Shown here piece after piece: positions 1-10,256 of a stretch of 64,000 nucleotides of DNA; within the stretch, counting starts at the first letter, position 1; every line of letters begins with the position of its first letter. The position numbers were made by a program, and so were the translations under genes. The DNA is from Massospora cicadina (lineage: Eukaryota; Entomophthoromycota; Entomophthoromycetes; Entomophthorales; Entomophthoraceae). The notes below the pieces were generated by a model. The model did not search any database. It saw nothing but the letters and a program-made list of their open reading frames with translations, and was not told where the DNA came from. The DNA lies in the NCBI GenBank assembly GCA_022478985.1, contig JAKSZP010009643.1, forward strand, positions 1-64,000. The letters are read 5' to 3'.

Positions 1-640
1 GGTTGAGATTGATAATTTTGGTGAGCCTATTCCTGAATCTGAATGGGATGGGCCCCCTCCATTAAAAATGTACCTCAATACTAGACTATGCGGCCCAATT
101 CCCAAAGCGCCATTATGTGCCTCGCCCTGATGCCACCCAATTCAAAAGTGATCACCAACTAGCTGAAGAGGCAGTTTCGTCCCCAAATGCCACCCAACCC
201 ATAAAGCTGTTGCAAAATCCTTTTGATTACTGGCTACAGGACTGCCACCTTCTATCCTACCTAGTACCATTCATCCAAAAAAGAAAAAAATACCATCTCT
301 AATACTATCAGGCAGCAAATTCAGTAGTTCAAAAAGTTGCAGTGGTTGCAAAGTTTAGCCCAAAGATCCGCATTACCTGCAACAACCTTGCAACCATCGC
401 CACCCTACCTAAAGTACGCCTTGAGGCATAAAAAGCGCTTACAGGCTATATTTACACCCTCCTTATTGCACACATTGAGTTTCAAGCACCCATTTGTTAT
501 CTTGACCCCCATTTTCATGATGCGCCCACACCAATGCTATCAGCTTTGTGCCACTACATGTCCACAACAGATGAGGAAGAAGAGCTTTCTTATCCCCCTT
601 CACCCACTGCCATTGATGTATAGCAGTTTCCGCTTCTGAC
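1..640 (+). pseudogene. C-terminal part of LINE-like ORF1, broken
   Basis: Frames here match the C-terminal third of the ORF1 in L2. The shared signals are an EWD segment near base 40, an HQLAxEA-like motif near base 155, and an N-IAT-P-K segment near base 390. Several frame changes are needed to follow the match, so the gene is dead. By family, ORF1 proteins of LINEs bind the element RNA; the zinc knuckle seen in L2 would lie upstream of this window. Confidence 0.65.
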
Positions 641-702
641 TTGGTTGGTGTGTTTTGTTTGAATTTTGCATCGGTTTGATCAGATCTGTCTATCTTGTTT
701 CA

Positions 703-736
703 AATTTATTTTTATTTTATTTTATTTTATTTTTAA
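703..736. repeat. (TTTTA)n simple repeat
   Basis: A run of TTTTA-like units in the 3' UTR of L1, just upstream of the conserved tail. L2 has a T/A-rich stretch in the same place. Confidence 0.7.
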
Positions 737-757
737 GTTTTAGCTCGTTCAAGAATT

Positions 758-790
758 GGTAATGACCATCCCCTGGTCGGCTTGTCTCAG
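758..790 (+). repeat. LINE/SINE shared 3' tail block, copy 1
   Basis: A 33-bp block with cores GGTAATG and CCCCTGGT, ending in CTCAG. It recurs in L2 (44422-44454, -) and in the tRNA-derived SINE (8241-8273, -), each time just before the A-rich end. Shared tails of this kind are the known signature of a SINE mobilised by a partner LINE. Confidence 0.8.
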
Positions 791-805
791 TTAAATAAAA
801 AATAA

Positions 806-1406
806 ACTTGAACTAAGCTAAATGGTTGATTTTATAAGTTTTATTAATATTCTCCAGGGTCAAGAAGCAAACACTATTGATATCTCGATGTTTAGTATTT
901 AAAAAGTATCTAAGCTTGAAGTGAGTTAAAATTGAAGATTTGATATAAACTGGGTGCATCCAGATTTGGTTATATATTCTTTTGACCTATAGAAGTTCTT
1001 GAAACTCACCTTGCTTGGACAGAAAGGCCATGGAGGGTCAGTAGAAGGTAGGATATATCTGTGAGGCAGTGATTTAATATATTTGACCTATCAATCGGTT
1101 GGGAAAAAAATTTGCCCTTAGTGAAACCCCCTCCACGGCTATAAAAGGGTATGGTCGCATAGTAGGTGTTTAAACTAAATTAGAGAGAGGATGGAGATGA
1201 CCCTCGGAACAACTCCCCCAATTTTGCCCCAAGTTTGGCATAACCCTATAACTAACCATAGGGTGATTCGGCCAAGTATTGAGGCAATAGTTAACCCAAT
1301 CGTGGGATTCAACCAAGAATTGACCAGGTATTTTGGCTGATGCTACATAAATTAGCAACCTGAAACACTCTTATTGTAGTATCAGACTTATGATTTACTG
1401 ACATCA
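806..1406 (-). repeat. 3' LTR of element A (truncated)
   Basis: Aligns with 7047-7648 through shared blocks such as GGGTGCATCCA, GGATATATC and ctataaaaggg. Right edge ACATCA is followed by cccccttc, which on the minus strand is a purine tract abutting an LTR start TGATGTC. About 140 bp of the far end lie beyond the inserted L1. Confidence 0.85.
1139..1151 (+). promoter_or_regulatory. Conserved TATA-like box antisense to A
   Basis: gctataaaaggg reads on the plus strand, opposite to A, and is preserved in the other LTR at 7381-7393. It may be an antisense promoter or chance; nothing downstream shows which. Confidence 0.35.
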
Positions 1407-1610
1407 CCCCCTTCAAGGGTGTTAGGGTAGAATAAGGTCACAATAACTGGACATGGGCTCAGTTAACAGTGACTCATTTAGCAAGGGATTTGATGAAGTA
1501 CTCAAACCCTCACTTGTAAATGACTATAAAAGGTTCTTTACAAATAAACCTGAGTTTCTTCATTTCATTGTGATACAATTATGGTAGTACATCACCAAGT
1601 CAGGTATTTG

Positions 1611-1634
1611 GAAGGAAGGAAGGAAGGAAGGAAG
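1611..1634. repeat. (GGAA)n microsatellite
   Basis: Six or so tandem GGAA units in the 3' internal region of element A. Confidence 0.85.
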
Positions 1635-1849
1635 AGAAGCCAGAGCTCATTATTGGCTTGACCCTCTTTTGTAACAGTTTTGGCCAAATTAGTCATGGCC
1701 TCTAATTGTAATTGAATGATTTGCTGGGCCAACTTCTTAAGGCTTGCTCAGGATCAGTTCTATCAGTAAAGTTTTCTTTGACTAATAATGCTGGCACCCC
1801 ATGTTCCCGTCCACTCAACACACAGAAAGGAGATATTTTGAGGATTCAG

Positions 1850-2470
1850 TGTTAACTAATACTTTAGGCCATGAGGGCACTGGGTAAGTACATATTTTAG
1901 TGAATAGGGTCTGAAGAGGCCATCTTGCTAAGATAGAGACTAAGGTTCCATTAGCTCTTTCAAAAGTACCATTGGTGAAAGATTTGTAAGGGGTGAGAAA
2001 AAGTTAATGGGTTCTCATAAAGGTAGCAAGAATTTTAATCACTCTGGAGGTGAAGTTTTTCCCATTATCACAGAGAAGAACCTGGGGGCAACCATGGCGA
2101 GTAAATATACACTAGTTGAGGAAAGTGGCAGTGGCCTTGGTTGGCTGATCTGGAAGAGCCACAGCCTCAACCCATTTGGTAAAGTGATCAATCCCTACTA
2201 ATATATACTGATTTCCACCCGTTGTTTGTGGTAGGGGGCCAACCACATCTAAGCTTATTTGTGGAAGGGCTGTTGAGGTGTGTTGATTAATATTGATACC
2301 AGATTTTGAACCTGTATTGTACTTACATGTCATACAAGCATCCAGGACTTTGATGATGGTCTCCATGAATCCCTCCCAGTAGTAGCGTTTTTTTTACCCA
2401 CTCATAAGTTTTCTGAACTCCGCTATGCCAAGGATTGCATGAGCCTCCATAATGACAGGTATTGCTTTGA
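1850..2470 (-). pseudogene. Integrase of element A, broken
   Basis: Retroviral-type integrase, which would insert the element cDNA. A degenerate HHCC zinc-binding region with CMTC lies near 2330. The catalytic core shows the first Asp in LDVVGP (about 2250), a second in LLCDNGKNF (about 2065) and a Glu in NGTFERANG (about 1960), giving the D,D-35-E layout of Ty3 elements. A stop at 2112 and further lesions break it. The region 1407-1850, where the C-terminal domain should be, is not readable as protein. Confidence 0.82.
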
Positions 2471-2698
2471 TGGTTGGAGGTAGGGCAACCAGTTTATCCC
2501 TGCTTTTTTGTATAGCTTCCCATCATCCACTTTAGTGTTGCGTGAGTGTTGAGCTAGAATCTTCTGAACGGGTTCATCCACATCCTTTCAAGTGTCAGGG
2601 GTCATTGGGAGGTCATGTAGCTTCTCAACTTCACTATTGTTTAATTAAAGGACTGGTATTCAGGTCAACCCATCAGCATTCATGTGACGCATCCCAGC

Positions 2699-3950
2699 TC
2701 AGTGCTCAATAGTCATGTCATAGTGCTGAAGCTTCAAAGCCCAGCGTGCCAAACTCCCAGTTGGACCTTTCATATTCTGTAACCAATTTAGAGAGGCGTG
2801 GCCAGTAACTACTGTGAATGAGGTCTCATATAGGAAAGGTCGGTAATATTTGACAGTGAGCAGGATGGCAAGGCACTCCTTCTTCAGTGACTCTATAGTT
2901 ACGTTATGCCTTAGAAAGCATCTTGATGAAGTACAAAATGGGATGATCAACCCCATGATCATCCAATTGAGACAAGATAGCTCCAACAGCATAGTCAGAG
3001 GCATTGGTAAACAGCATGAAGGGTTTACTATAACCATGATGGCGTAGGATTGGCCAATGCTGCAACAACCTTTTTAGCATTTCAATTGCAGACTTTTGTT
3101 CCGCTCCCCAATGGAGAAGTTTGTTCTTAGTCAAAAGGCGTATGAGGGGCTCACTAAGCTGAGTAAATTTATGGATGAATGATGGTAGCACCTCATCATG
3201 CCCAGGAACACCTGGATATCATGTAGGGTTTTTGGCGCAGGCATCTTGGCGATAGCTTTAACTTTATTGTGAAGAGGGTGAATCCCATCTTTTGAGATGG
3301 CGTGTCCCATAAAATCCGATTTCTCTGAAAAAATTACATTTAGAGAGCTACCGCATTATGTTGAATGCCAGCAAGAGTTGAAAAACTTCCTTCAGATGTG
3401 CGAGATGCTTGTTGAAGGTTTTAGAGAAAATGGTGATGCTGTCAAGATAGATGATCACACAATTCAACTTAAGTTCCTGAAAATTTGATCCATGGCCCGC
3501 TGGAAAGTGGCAGGCGCATTGCACAACTCCTGAGGTAGCTGGGTTGGCTGATATAGGCCTTCACTATAGATGAGCGCACATTTCTCCTGGTCTTGTGGAG
3601 AAAGGTCCATCTGCCAGTATCCACTAGCTAGATACATGGTGGAGAAGACCTTGTATCAAGAAAGCTGAGTTAGTGCATCATAAATTCAAAGGGATAAGGT
3701 AACTATCCTTTTTGGTGAGGTTGATAAGTTTGTGGTAGTTCATAACTATCCAATGACCTCCATTCTTCTTCTTTATACGCAAGAGAGAAGATGAAAAGGG
3801 CTTTTAGAAGGCAACAGAAGCCCCACGTCCAATAACTGTTTAAGCTCCATCCTCATCTGGTGCTCCTCAACTTTTGGTTTCCAATAGGGCTTAGAATGAA
3901 TAGGTTGCGTGTTAGTTCTTGGCATATAGGCTTAAATCCACCAAGTCAGT
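2699..3950 (-). pseudogene. Reverse transcriptase-RNase H of element A, broken
   Basis: Converts element RNA to cDNA in the family. From the N-terminal side: a PKVEEHQMRM / LLLPSKSP segment (about 3900), SGYWQMDL (about 3610), NAPATFQRAMD (about 3500), YLDS in place of YxDD (about 3460), then the connection and RNase H region (2904-3191, with NASDYAVGAIL and DHPILYF) and LKKECLAI (2870). At least one frameshift separates the last two blocks. The lost second Asp of the YxDD box alone would inactivate the enzyme. Confidence 0.85.
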
Positions 3951-3959
3951 TTGCACAGG

Positions 3960-5050
3960 GTATTAGCCCCTGAGCAACCAAATCAGATGCTATGAAGATT
4001 TCCAACTTTCTAATAAAACTTGATAAACTATATATAAAGCTACCGCCCCTTATTTTGACCTTTATTTAATTTAAATCGTAGACTTATCTGCAACTGCTTA
4101 ATCACCAGGAAAAGATCTACTCTATAATCTTCCATGTGACTCTTCATATCTCGGTTCCATCAAGCCGGATACATCCTCAGCTTGGTAGTCTTCTATTCAT
4201 CTTCCCTTTTCTAGAAGCTCTAGTTCATATCAAATCTCAGCCTAATTCCCCTCGATTCACCAAATAGCTGACAATTCAATTGATTATTATTCATATAACC
4301 TTTTCTGTAAACCTCAAGAATCGTCTCAATTTTCCCTCTGATCTGCCGGTATGGGTAGCATATCATCCAGTCATATAACTTCCCAAAAATATGCATCACC
4401 AACATCAATGGTGTGGCTCCAGTCCTTCATATGCCCATAGTCGTATCAGATTTGGAGAAGTTGTCACTATAGGACTCCAGTAGAGTATGAACTTGTCAAG
4501 CTTAGTGGGAGTTAAATCATCTGAAATTTGTACATTAGGCAAGGTGCATAATAATTGATCAGCAGGTAAGCCCATGTCTAACATAGACCCAATATAATAG
4601 TCTTTTCAGATGTCCTCAATTAGAATCAGCAAGGATTTTCCAATTTCCTAATGCTTCTTTACAACCATGTCCTTGTCAGTAAGATTCCCCAGCAAAAGAT
4701 TGATGGGTCGCTGGTAAACAGGGTCTAGGATACCTGGCAACACCTGATGTTCCAAAGGGCTTATCCCCTCGATGCTTTTTAAGTGCAGTATGTAGTTAAT
4801 GGGATTTTCACAGTAGCCTTAGTGTCTATCACCTTTTGTTCACCCGCCTTGACAACTACCTCCTCTAAAATAATGGAAGGCCCTCTGAAGCATCCATGGA
4901 GTCAGGAAGCTTTTTTGTTTTTTCTTTCTGATGTGGTATAAAGTAGGGAGTGGGTGGAGGAAGGGTACTCAACTACGCATGTGTAATCTTTCTTCTTAGG
5001 CTCATCATTGGTAAAGACTAGGGGAACTTCATAACTTAGAAGAGAGAGAA
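3960..5050 (-). other. Degenerate linker between protease and RT of A
   Basis: No confident domain is visible. Short minus-strand frames such as 4220-4408 (62 codons) are without recognisable motifs. Position suggests decayed pol sequence, possibly with an unrecognised small insertion at about 3960-4440. Confidence 0.4.
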
Positions 5051-5054
5051 ATCC

Positions 5055-5700
5055 CTATTTTATTTTGATAATTCCGTCATACTCAATCATGAATTGAGCG
5101 CCAATGATTGGGTCGTATGCATTATTATCCAATGCCACAGCGGACGCGGACAGGAGGAGCGTCCCAATATGTATGAGGTAGAGAAGAGTAGGCTTCAATA
5201 GCTCATGTGTTTTTGGCCCTGCAGTTCCAAACTCTTTCAAATAGCCCATGTCAGGCGCCTACTTAATTTTATTGATGAGCTTTGAAGAAACCTTTTGATG
5301 AGAGCACTCATATTAAGGATGGCAAGGAATCACACCTTATTGATGACAACCTCTACCTTGGTTATTGTGCTATTAAAAGTGGGGGGATGGCAAGAACCTC
5401 CTTCAAACGGTGAGAGGAGGCAAGGCGCTGAGAAATCACAGGGTATCTATATTTAAGGTATGGAGGGTATGATCCTAATGTGTTGGTCAAATCACTGTAC
5501 CAATAAGCTGGTCAGCATCACTTGCAGTATCAATCACCACTGAACATCTTAACTACAGTTGAAGATAGGTCCGTTGGGGTATCATGGCCATATCTATTTT
5601 CAGGGCTCAACCTATCCGGTATCTACACTTCCATTGGGGCTCCTAGGACATAATTGCCCATATCTTCACCACATCTTCCAGACTTATCATCAGAGGGGCT
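5055..5700 (-). pseudogene. Protease region of element A, broken
   Basis: The frame at 5055-5249 contains SASAVALDNNAYDPIIG followed by AQFMIEYDG. This looks like the end of a retropepsin, where a hydrophobic-hydrophobic-G motif is followed by an MDFL-like stretch. The DTG/DSG active site itself is not readable. The gag-to-RT position supports the call. Confidence 0.5.
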
Positions 5701-5733
5701 GTTGATGCATACCCAAGAGTTGCTAAGAGGGGG

Positions 5734-6880
5734 CTAAGAAACTAACTTGTTCTTCTCACAGGAGAGGGCCTTTTGTCGCTCATCTACCCTTTTGGCCTTT
5801 GGAGAGAGCATTTTAGCTGCACTGACTTTTGGGGCCACTTGAGAAGAAGAATTCTTTAGGTGCGTGGTCAGAGGGGAGGCTGTGGTTGTTATGGAGGATG
5901 GCTTTAAGGGATGTGAGGGTGGAGCCGCTGTGATGGACACCTTAAGAGAGTGCATGGGGGTGGCGAGAACTCACCTGATTTCAAATGTCTGATGGGGGTG
6001 CAGCTGAGGGAGGAGATCCTGACCTTGTCACCCCTGGTTCCCTCTGGCCAACCTTTAATGGAAGAGGGAAGTCTAGTTTGGGACACCCCACGGGAACTGT
6101 CTTTGGAGGTAGTTAGCACTGGAGGGCTCAGTAGGGTCAGCGTGGACTCCTTCTGCCAGGCTATAGTGGGGATAACTTCAATGTTTAAGGCTTGCAGTTT
6201 TAACACCACTCCTTGGGGGGTCTCAACTTCATAAAAATCTGCAATCTCTAACAAGGCCTCCTTTATATCCCGTATGCTCCTTAAATGTCTTTTGATTGAG
6301 ATAAGATGCCTTGCTAAGAAAGGGCAAGAAGAAATCAACCCACTCAGAATAGCAGCAATAGCGTCATCAAGAGGCAGCATCTTTGTGAGTAGCAAGGGCT
6401 GAGCTTCACTGTATAACCAATCAACAAATGAAGCAAATGATTCGCCACTTTCAGGCTAAGGTTCATAAAGACCTGTTTTCTTCTCTTTTAACTCTGCAGG
6501 GAGCTGAACTCATTCATAAGCATATCCTTAATCTCTGCCCAGGTATTAAGGGTGTCCATATATGGAACCACTATCTCTTGGGACATTCAACTTAAAAAGG
6601 AAAGGATATACTTATTTTGTGATGGTCCGTCATGCCTTCCATAGCCAAATCATAAATGAAGAGAAATGAGACAATGCTACCTTCCCCTGGGGTAAACTTA
6701 TCGTGTAAAGGGGTTTTTGAGATGTCTAGGGTGGAGTGCTGTTCAACTTTTTTATGTCAGGATAGAGCACTAGCTAGCTGCTGTTCCAAAGCAGCTACCC
6801 TTATTTCTATGGCAGCGGGGAGGTTAGAAGGGTTAATTTACCCAATAGACTCTATTTTTTAAGAAAGTTTGTGGTGTATA
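5734..6880 (-). pseudogene. Gag-like region of element A, broken
   Basis: Lies directly downstream of the primer-binding site, where gag belongs. The best frame (5904-6395, 163 codons) is helix-prone in its first half (IAAILSGLISSCPFLARHL, then DIKEALLEIADFYEV) and Ser/Pro-rich after that. No zinc knuckle was found. The call rests on position, not on a motif. Confidence 0.5.
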
Positions 6881-6882
6881 GG

Positions 6883-6901
6883 CCCCCTGTAGTGAGCACC
6901 A
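6883..6901 (-). promoter_or_regulatory. Primer-binding site of element A
   Basis: On the minus strand TGGTGCTCACTACAGGGGG starts two bases after the 5' LTR end. TGG is the usual start of a tRNA-primed site (complement of CCA). The same block occurs next to the LTRs of D, F and K. Confidence 0.7.
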
Positions 6902-6903
6902 CT

Positions 6904-7648
6904 TGTTGGAATTCTGGCTTTTTGGGTTGCTTGCTGGTGCATTTTTACACCAGAATTACAACAATTATTTGCAGGAAAGTAACACTCTCTATTGTGGGAT
7001 AATTATTCTCAGGGGGGTTTTAAAGACCACTTATATTTAAAATTGTATTACTTGAATTAAACTAGGTAGTTGATTAGATAGTTTTTTATTAATAAGCATC
7101 CAGGGTCAAGATTCAATATCTATTAATATCTCAATGCTTAGTATTCAAAATGTATTAAATCTCAAAATGATTCAGACTGGAGATTTGGTATAAGCTGGGT
7201 GCATCCAAATTTGGTAGTATGGGCTTTCAAACTATTGAAGCTCTCAAGACTCTCCTCTCTTGGACAGAATGGCCGATGGAGAGTTAGTGTCAGGTAGGAT
7301 ATATCCATGAGGCAGTGTTTAAATATTTTTTACTCAATCATTGGGCAGAAAAATATTTGCCTCTGGTGGAACCCCTCCAAGGCTATAAAAGGGGGTGGTC
7401 AAGGAATAGATGTTTGAACTAAATTAGAGAGGGGACAGTTAGGACCCTCAGAACAACTACCCCAATTTTGCTCCAAGTTTGGCATAACCCTGTTACTAGC
7501 CATAGGGCGATTTGGCTAAGGATCGGGGCAATAGTATTGCCCCAATTGTGGGTTCCACTGAGGATCAACCAGAAATTTTTGGTTTGATACCTAAATTGAA
7601 ACCTGAAACTCTTGTTAAAGTATTGAACTTATAATTGTCTGACAAACA
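6904..7648 (-). repeat. 5' LTR of element A
   Basis: Complete LTR of 745 bp running (plus strand) from TGTTGGAATT to GACAAACA, i.e. TG...CA ends. The inner 600 bp align with 806-1406. A sense-strand TATAAG lies near 7030, about 125 bp from the LTR 3' end. Confidence 0.82.
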
Positions 7649-8216
7649 TAGGCAGATAGGTCTTAGCCTCATAGAGTAATTACATGGATGTAATGACATT
7701 TACAAACTCAGAGGGGTAGCCCATGTTAGTTTCAAGCCAGACACTTGATAATCTTAAAATGAAGGTAGTTTCAGATTATATATATGATATTGTAGATGAT
7801 TTACTTTCTCTAACATTTTCTTAGTTATTTTATATAATGCAAAGAAGGAAATCTTAATGGAAGTGTAAATTTTAAATTTTTTTAAATGATTTTTAACCTA
7901 CAGCATAAAGGTCAAGGCTAATCTATAACGTCATAAAAAGTACCTTAGATGTTATGAAACTATTTCTGTCATATTTTTAGCCTTTGGTATATTCTCAAAT
8001 TTATTCAATTTTATCAAATCTTTACTAGAATGGTGAAACTTAGGTTTATTTACTATCATCAATTCAGAGGCTGATTTCCAAGGGTCTAGGCCCTTATAGC
8101 CACCTATTTGGCCTTAGTCTTCCTCTTATGGGAGACTAAGGCTATTTAGTAGTCAGGCAAGTCCTTTATTGTCACATTACTGAACTGAAATTATAAACCA
8201 TATAACAAATTGACTT
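7649..8216. other. Intergenic, no feature seen
   Basis: AT-rich sequence without a supported gene, repeat or motif. Confidence 0.5.
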
Positions 8217-8227
8217 ATAATATTTGT

Positions 8228-8520
8228 TACTTTTATTTATTTGAGGCAAGCCAACCAGGGGATGGGCATTACCGAAATAGAGAAAGTATTGACATGAAAC
8301 CTGAGTGGGGTCAACTCTGTCGTAGAAAGTTTTTCACCTCCGGATTGGGACTCAGATTTTTCTGGTTACATCATGGGCAAGGTTTTCGTGTTATTATACC
8401 TACTAACCGCCAATAGCTTCCTTCAGCTGGCACCCAGATCGATGTGCAAAGGGTGGGAATTGAACCTGCAACCTTCAGGTTGGTAGCCGTATGCCCTACT
8501 GACTCGCCTTCCACCCCCTC
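8228..8520 (-). mobile_element. tRNA-derived SINE with LINE-type tail
   Basis: On the minus strand it begins GAGGGGGTGG. A tRNA-like head follows, with an A-box-like GGCGAGTCAGTAGGGCAT and a B box GGTTCAATTCC (complement at 8456-8466). A body of about 180 bp then leads to a 3' tail with the 33-bp block shared with L1 and L2, ending TTTGAGG-complement and AAATAAA. Perfect 11-bp direct repeats ATAATATTTGT at 8217-8227 and 8521-8531 are its target-site duplications. All parts of a SINE are present: pol III promoter boxes, body, LINE tail and TSDs. Confidence 0.9.
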
Positions 8521-8824
8521 ATAATATTTGTATACTAGTAGTGCATAAATTATCAATAAAAACATGAGCTTAAGTATGGAAGTGACTACAGGGACATGCT
8601 AAACACTTGGTAGTCCATTTCCATAGTTAGCTCTGTAAAGTCTGAAATCAAGTTGATGCACTGGAATAAAAATTTAAGTGATGATAATTAAACTATTGTG
8701 TAAAGCAACTCACATTGACAGTTTTGACACCTGGTTAAGCTCAAGTAAATTCCTCTCTAATAAAACATCAAATTGAAACAGTTTTTCCTCTTTAAGATTT
8801 TTAAGTATTTTTATTTACAATATC

Positions 8825-9680
8825 TGTAAGGAGAGTGTCTATAGTTCTCCTGTTCTCAGCGTGGTAGTGCAAGGTGGACAGGGCCAACGCCAGGGAACTA
8901 GTTGATACTACAAATGTTACTAGAGCCCAGAAAAGAGTACTTAAGCAATAATAACGCAGGTAAAGTCATGTTATTGTTAGAGTGAGTAACCAAATAACAG
9001 CAACGTAGTGCAAGGAGTAGTAAGGTGTAGGCGTCCTATGTTGGAGGGAACCTGGGCGGCCCAACAATGCATGTGTGGATAGTTTTATTGTAGATAAAAT
9101 ACAAGGTTAATGTGGCACAAGACCTCCATGAATAAGTTTGCGCATAGGAACGTCTAAGATAACAAAATATGGAAACATTGTACTTAGCAAAGGGTTTATT
9201 GATAGAGAAGTTGACCAACGGGTGAGATTGGTCTTAACACAAGATATTTAAAGGATTTTGGAAAAACAATCAATTGAGGGAAGCGGGTCTAAGCTGAGGT
9301 GCACCAATAGGCGCATACTTCCATCAGGCAAAACATATACTGGGTAATCGACTGAACTCAGTTAAATTGATTGTAGGAACGGCTGCCTTAAGCTAAAATT
9401 TTGAAAACCAAACAGGTTTTGAGTCCCCGTTAACCTAAAAACTAAATCAAACCACATTCATTCACTGCAAAGCTAGTTCATTTTAATTCACCTGCTGTTA
9501 TGCAGGGCTGAACTCTTACATCCTTGGGACCAACCTGGGCATACTTTGCCTTGACCCAGCGTTGATCTATGGTATGCTTGAGATCTGGAAGGCCTTCCAA
9601 CTTCACCTTCTTGGCCTTCTGACATGCTGGTTTGTCTTTTACATTGGTCTCAATTATGATGTCATTTTCTAACCATGACA
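8825..9680 (-). repeat. 3' LTR of element B
   Basis: 856-bp repeat, plus-strand ends TGTAAGGAGA...CCATGACA, near-identical to 23565-24423. It is preceded (minus strand) by the purine tract GGAGGAGAGGGTAA. Contains the last codons of pol. Confidence 0.9.
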
Positions 9681-9686
9681 TTACCC
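9478..9686 (-). CDS. Pol C-terminal extension inside the LTR of B
   Basis: A 67-codon frame from just outside the LTR to 9478, repeated as a 73-codon frame in the other LTR (24218-24439). It contains LPDLKHTIDQRWVKA, matching NLAHIVDERWVTA in C (about 41085) and DLAHVIGERWLMA in solo LTR E (about 57690). The match extends the chromodomain protein past its usual end and into U3. A frameshift separates it from the chromodomain. No known function. Confidence 0.6.
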
Positions 9687-9827
9687 TCTCCTCCTTTTGG
9701 GGCTCAACCCTCCTCCAGAGGCTTGCGCCAGGGAAAGTCCTTGTGGGCTGGGACCAACTTTATTGCGGCCATGGTTTGCTTTGGTTGAGATTTGGAGGCC
9801 TGGGGAAAGGCTTGTGGAAAGCTTCTA

Positions 9828-10229
9828 TCAGGTCTTGGGAATGTACACAGTCATGTGCTGGTACCCAACTTTTTCTGCAGTGTTTAATCCCTTCCAAAAT
9901 AACAGGTACTCAAGCCTTCTTTTAACATGGCGGGAGGCTACTATTTCCTCCACTTTCCAGTTTGGCGCCCCATCCATAAGATAATCCTTAGGAGTCTCTG
10001 GAGGGGGGCCCTTAAACAACGTCAATTTGCTCTCATGAAAGACAGAAAAGATCTGAAATGAAGAGGGAAGATCTAATTGGTATGAGGCGTGGCCCACCTT
10101 TCTAACCACGTGGTAAGGGCCAATTCTCTTTGGACCCAGCTTTTTGCATGGCTTCTTGATAGGGATGTTATGAGCATCAAGCATCACGAGATCCACTTCT
10201 TTTTTTAGTACTATATGGTCCCAACCCAA
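9828..10229 (-). pseudogene. Integrase C-terminus and chromodomain of B
   Basis: A 133-codon frame. Its first half, LVMLDAHNIPIKKPCKKLG then RIGPYHVVRKVG and YQLDLP, is the integrase C-terminal GPY/F-type module. It ends with VEEIVASRHVKRRLEYLLFWKGL, a chromodomain in which the aromatic cage is only partly kept (Y, W). In chromoviruses this domain steers integration to marked chromatin. The expected helix after WKG is garbled and the frame stops early. Confidence 0.8.
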
Positions 10230-10256
10230 CGAGATCCCATTCTTTGTATGCTGGAC

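Larger units (their letters stand above)
1..805 (+). mobile_element. ORF1-only LINE-like element L1, 3' part
   Basis: The stretch holds the end of an ORF1-like coding region, then a T-rich 3' region and a tail ending CAGTTAAATAAAAAATAAA. It is homologous, in coding part and in tail, to the complete copy L2 at 44417-46341. No reverse transcriptase lies between the ORF1 end and the tail, as in L2, so the family seems to consist of ORF1 plus 3' UTR only. The element interrupts the 3' LTR of element A: LTR sequence resumes at 806 with cttgaactaag, matching the other LTR near 7050. Its 5' end and left TSD are outside the window. Confidence 0.75.
806..7648 (-). mobile_element. Ty3/gypsy LTR retrotransposon A
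   Basis: The order on the minus strand is 5' LTR (6904-7648), primer-binding site, gag, protease, RT/RNase H, integrase, polypurine tract, 3' LTR (806-1406). The two LTRs align over their shared length, and the outer part of the 3' LTR is displaced by L1. Every gene has stops or frameshifts. There is no chromodomain. It shares its primer-binding site with D, F and K. The RT box reads YLDS in place of YxDD. Confidence 0.88.

Noticed and set aside
1170..1358. 62-codon minus-strand ORF in the LTR of A.
   Set aside because: Not open in the other LTR copy (7400-7600) and no motif.
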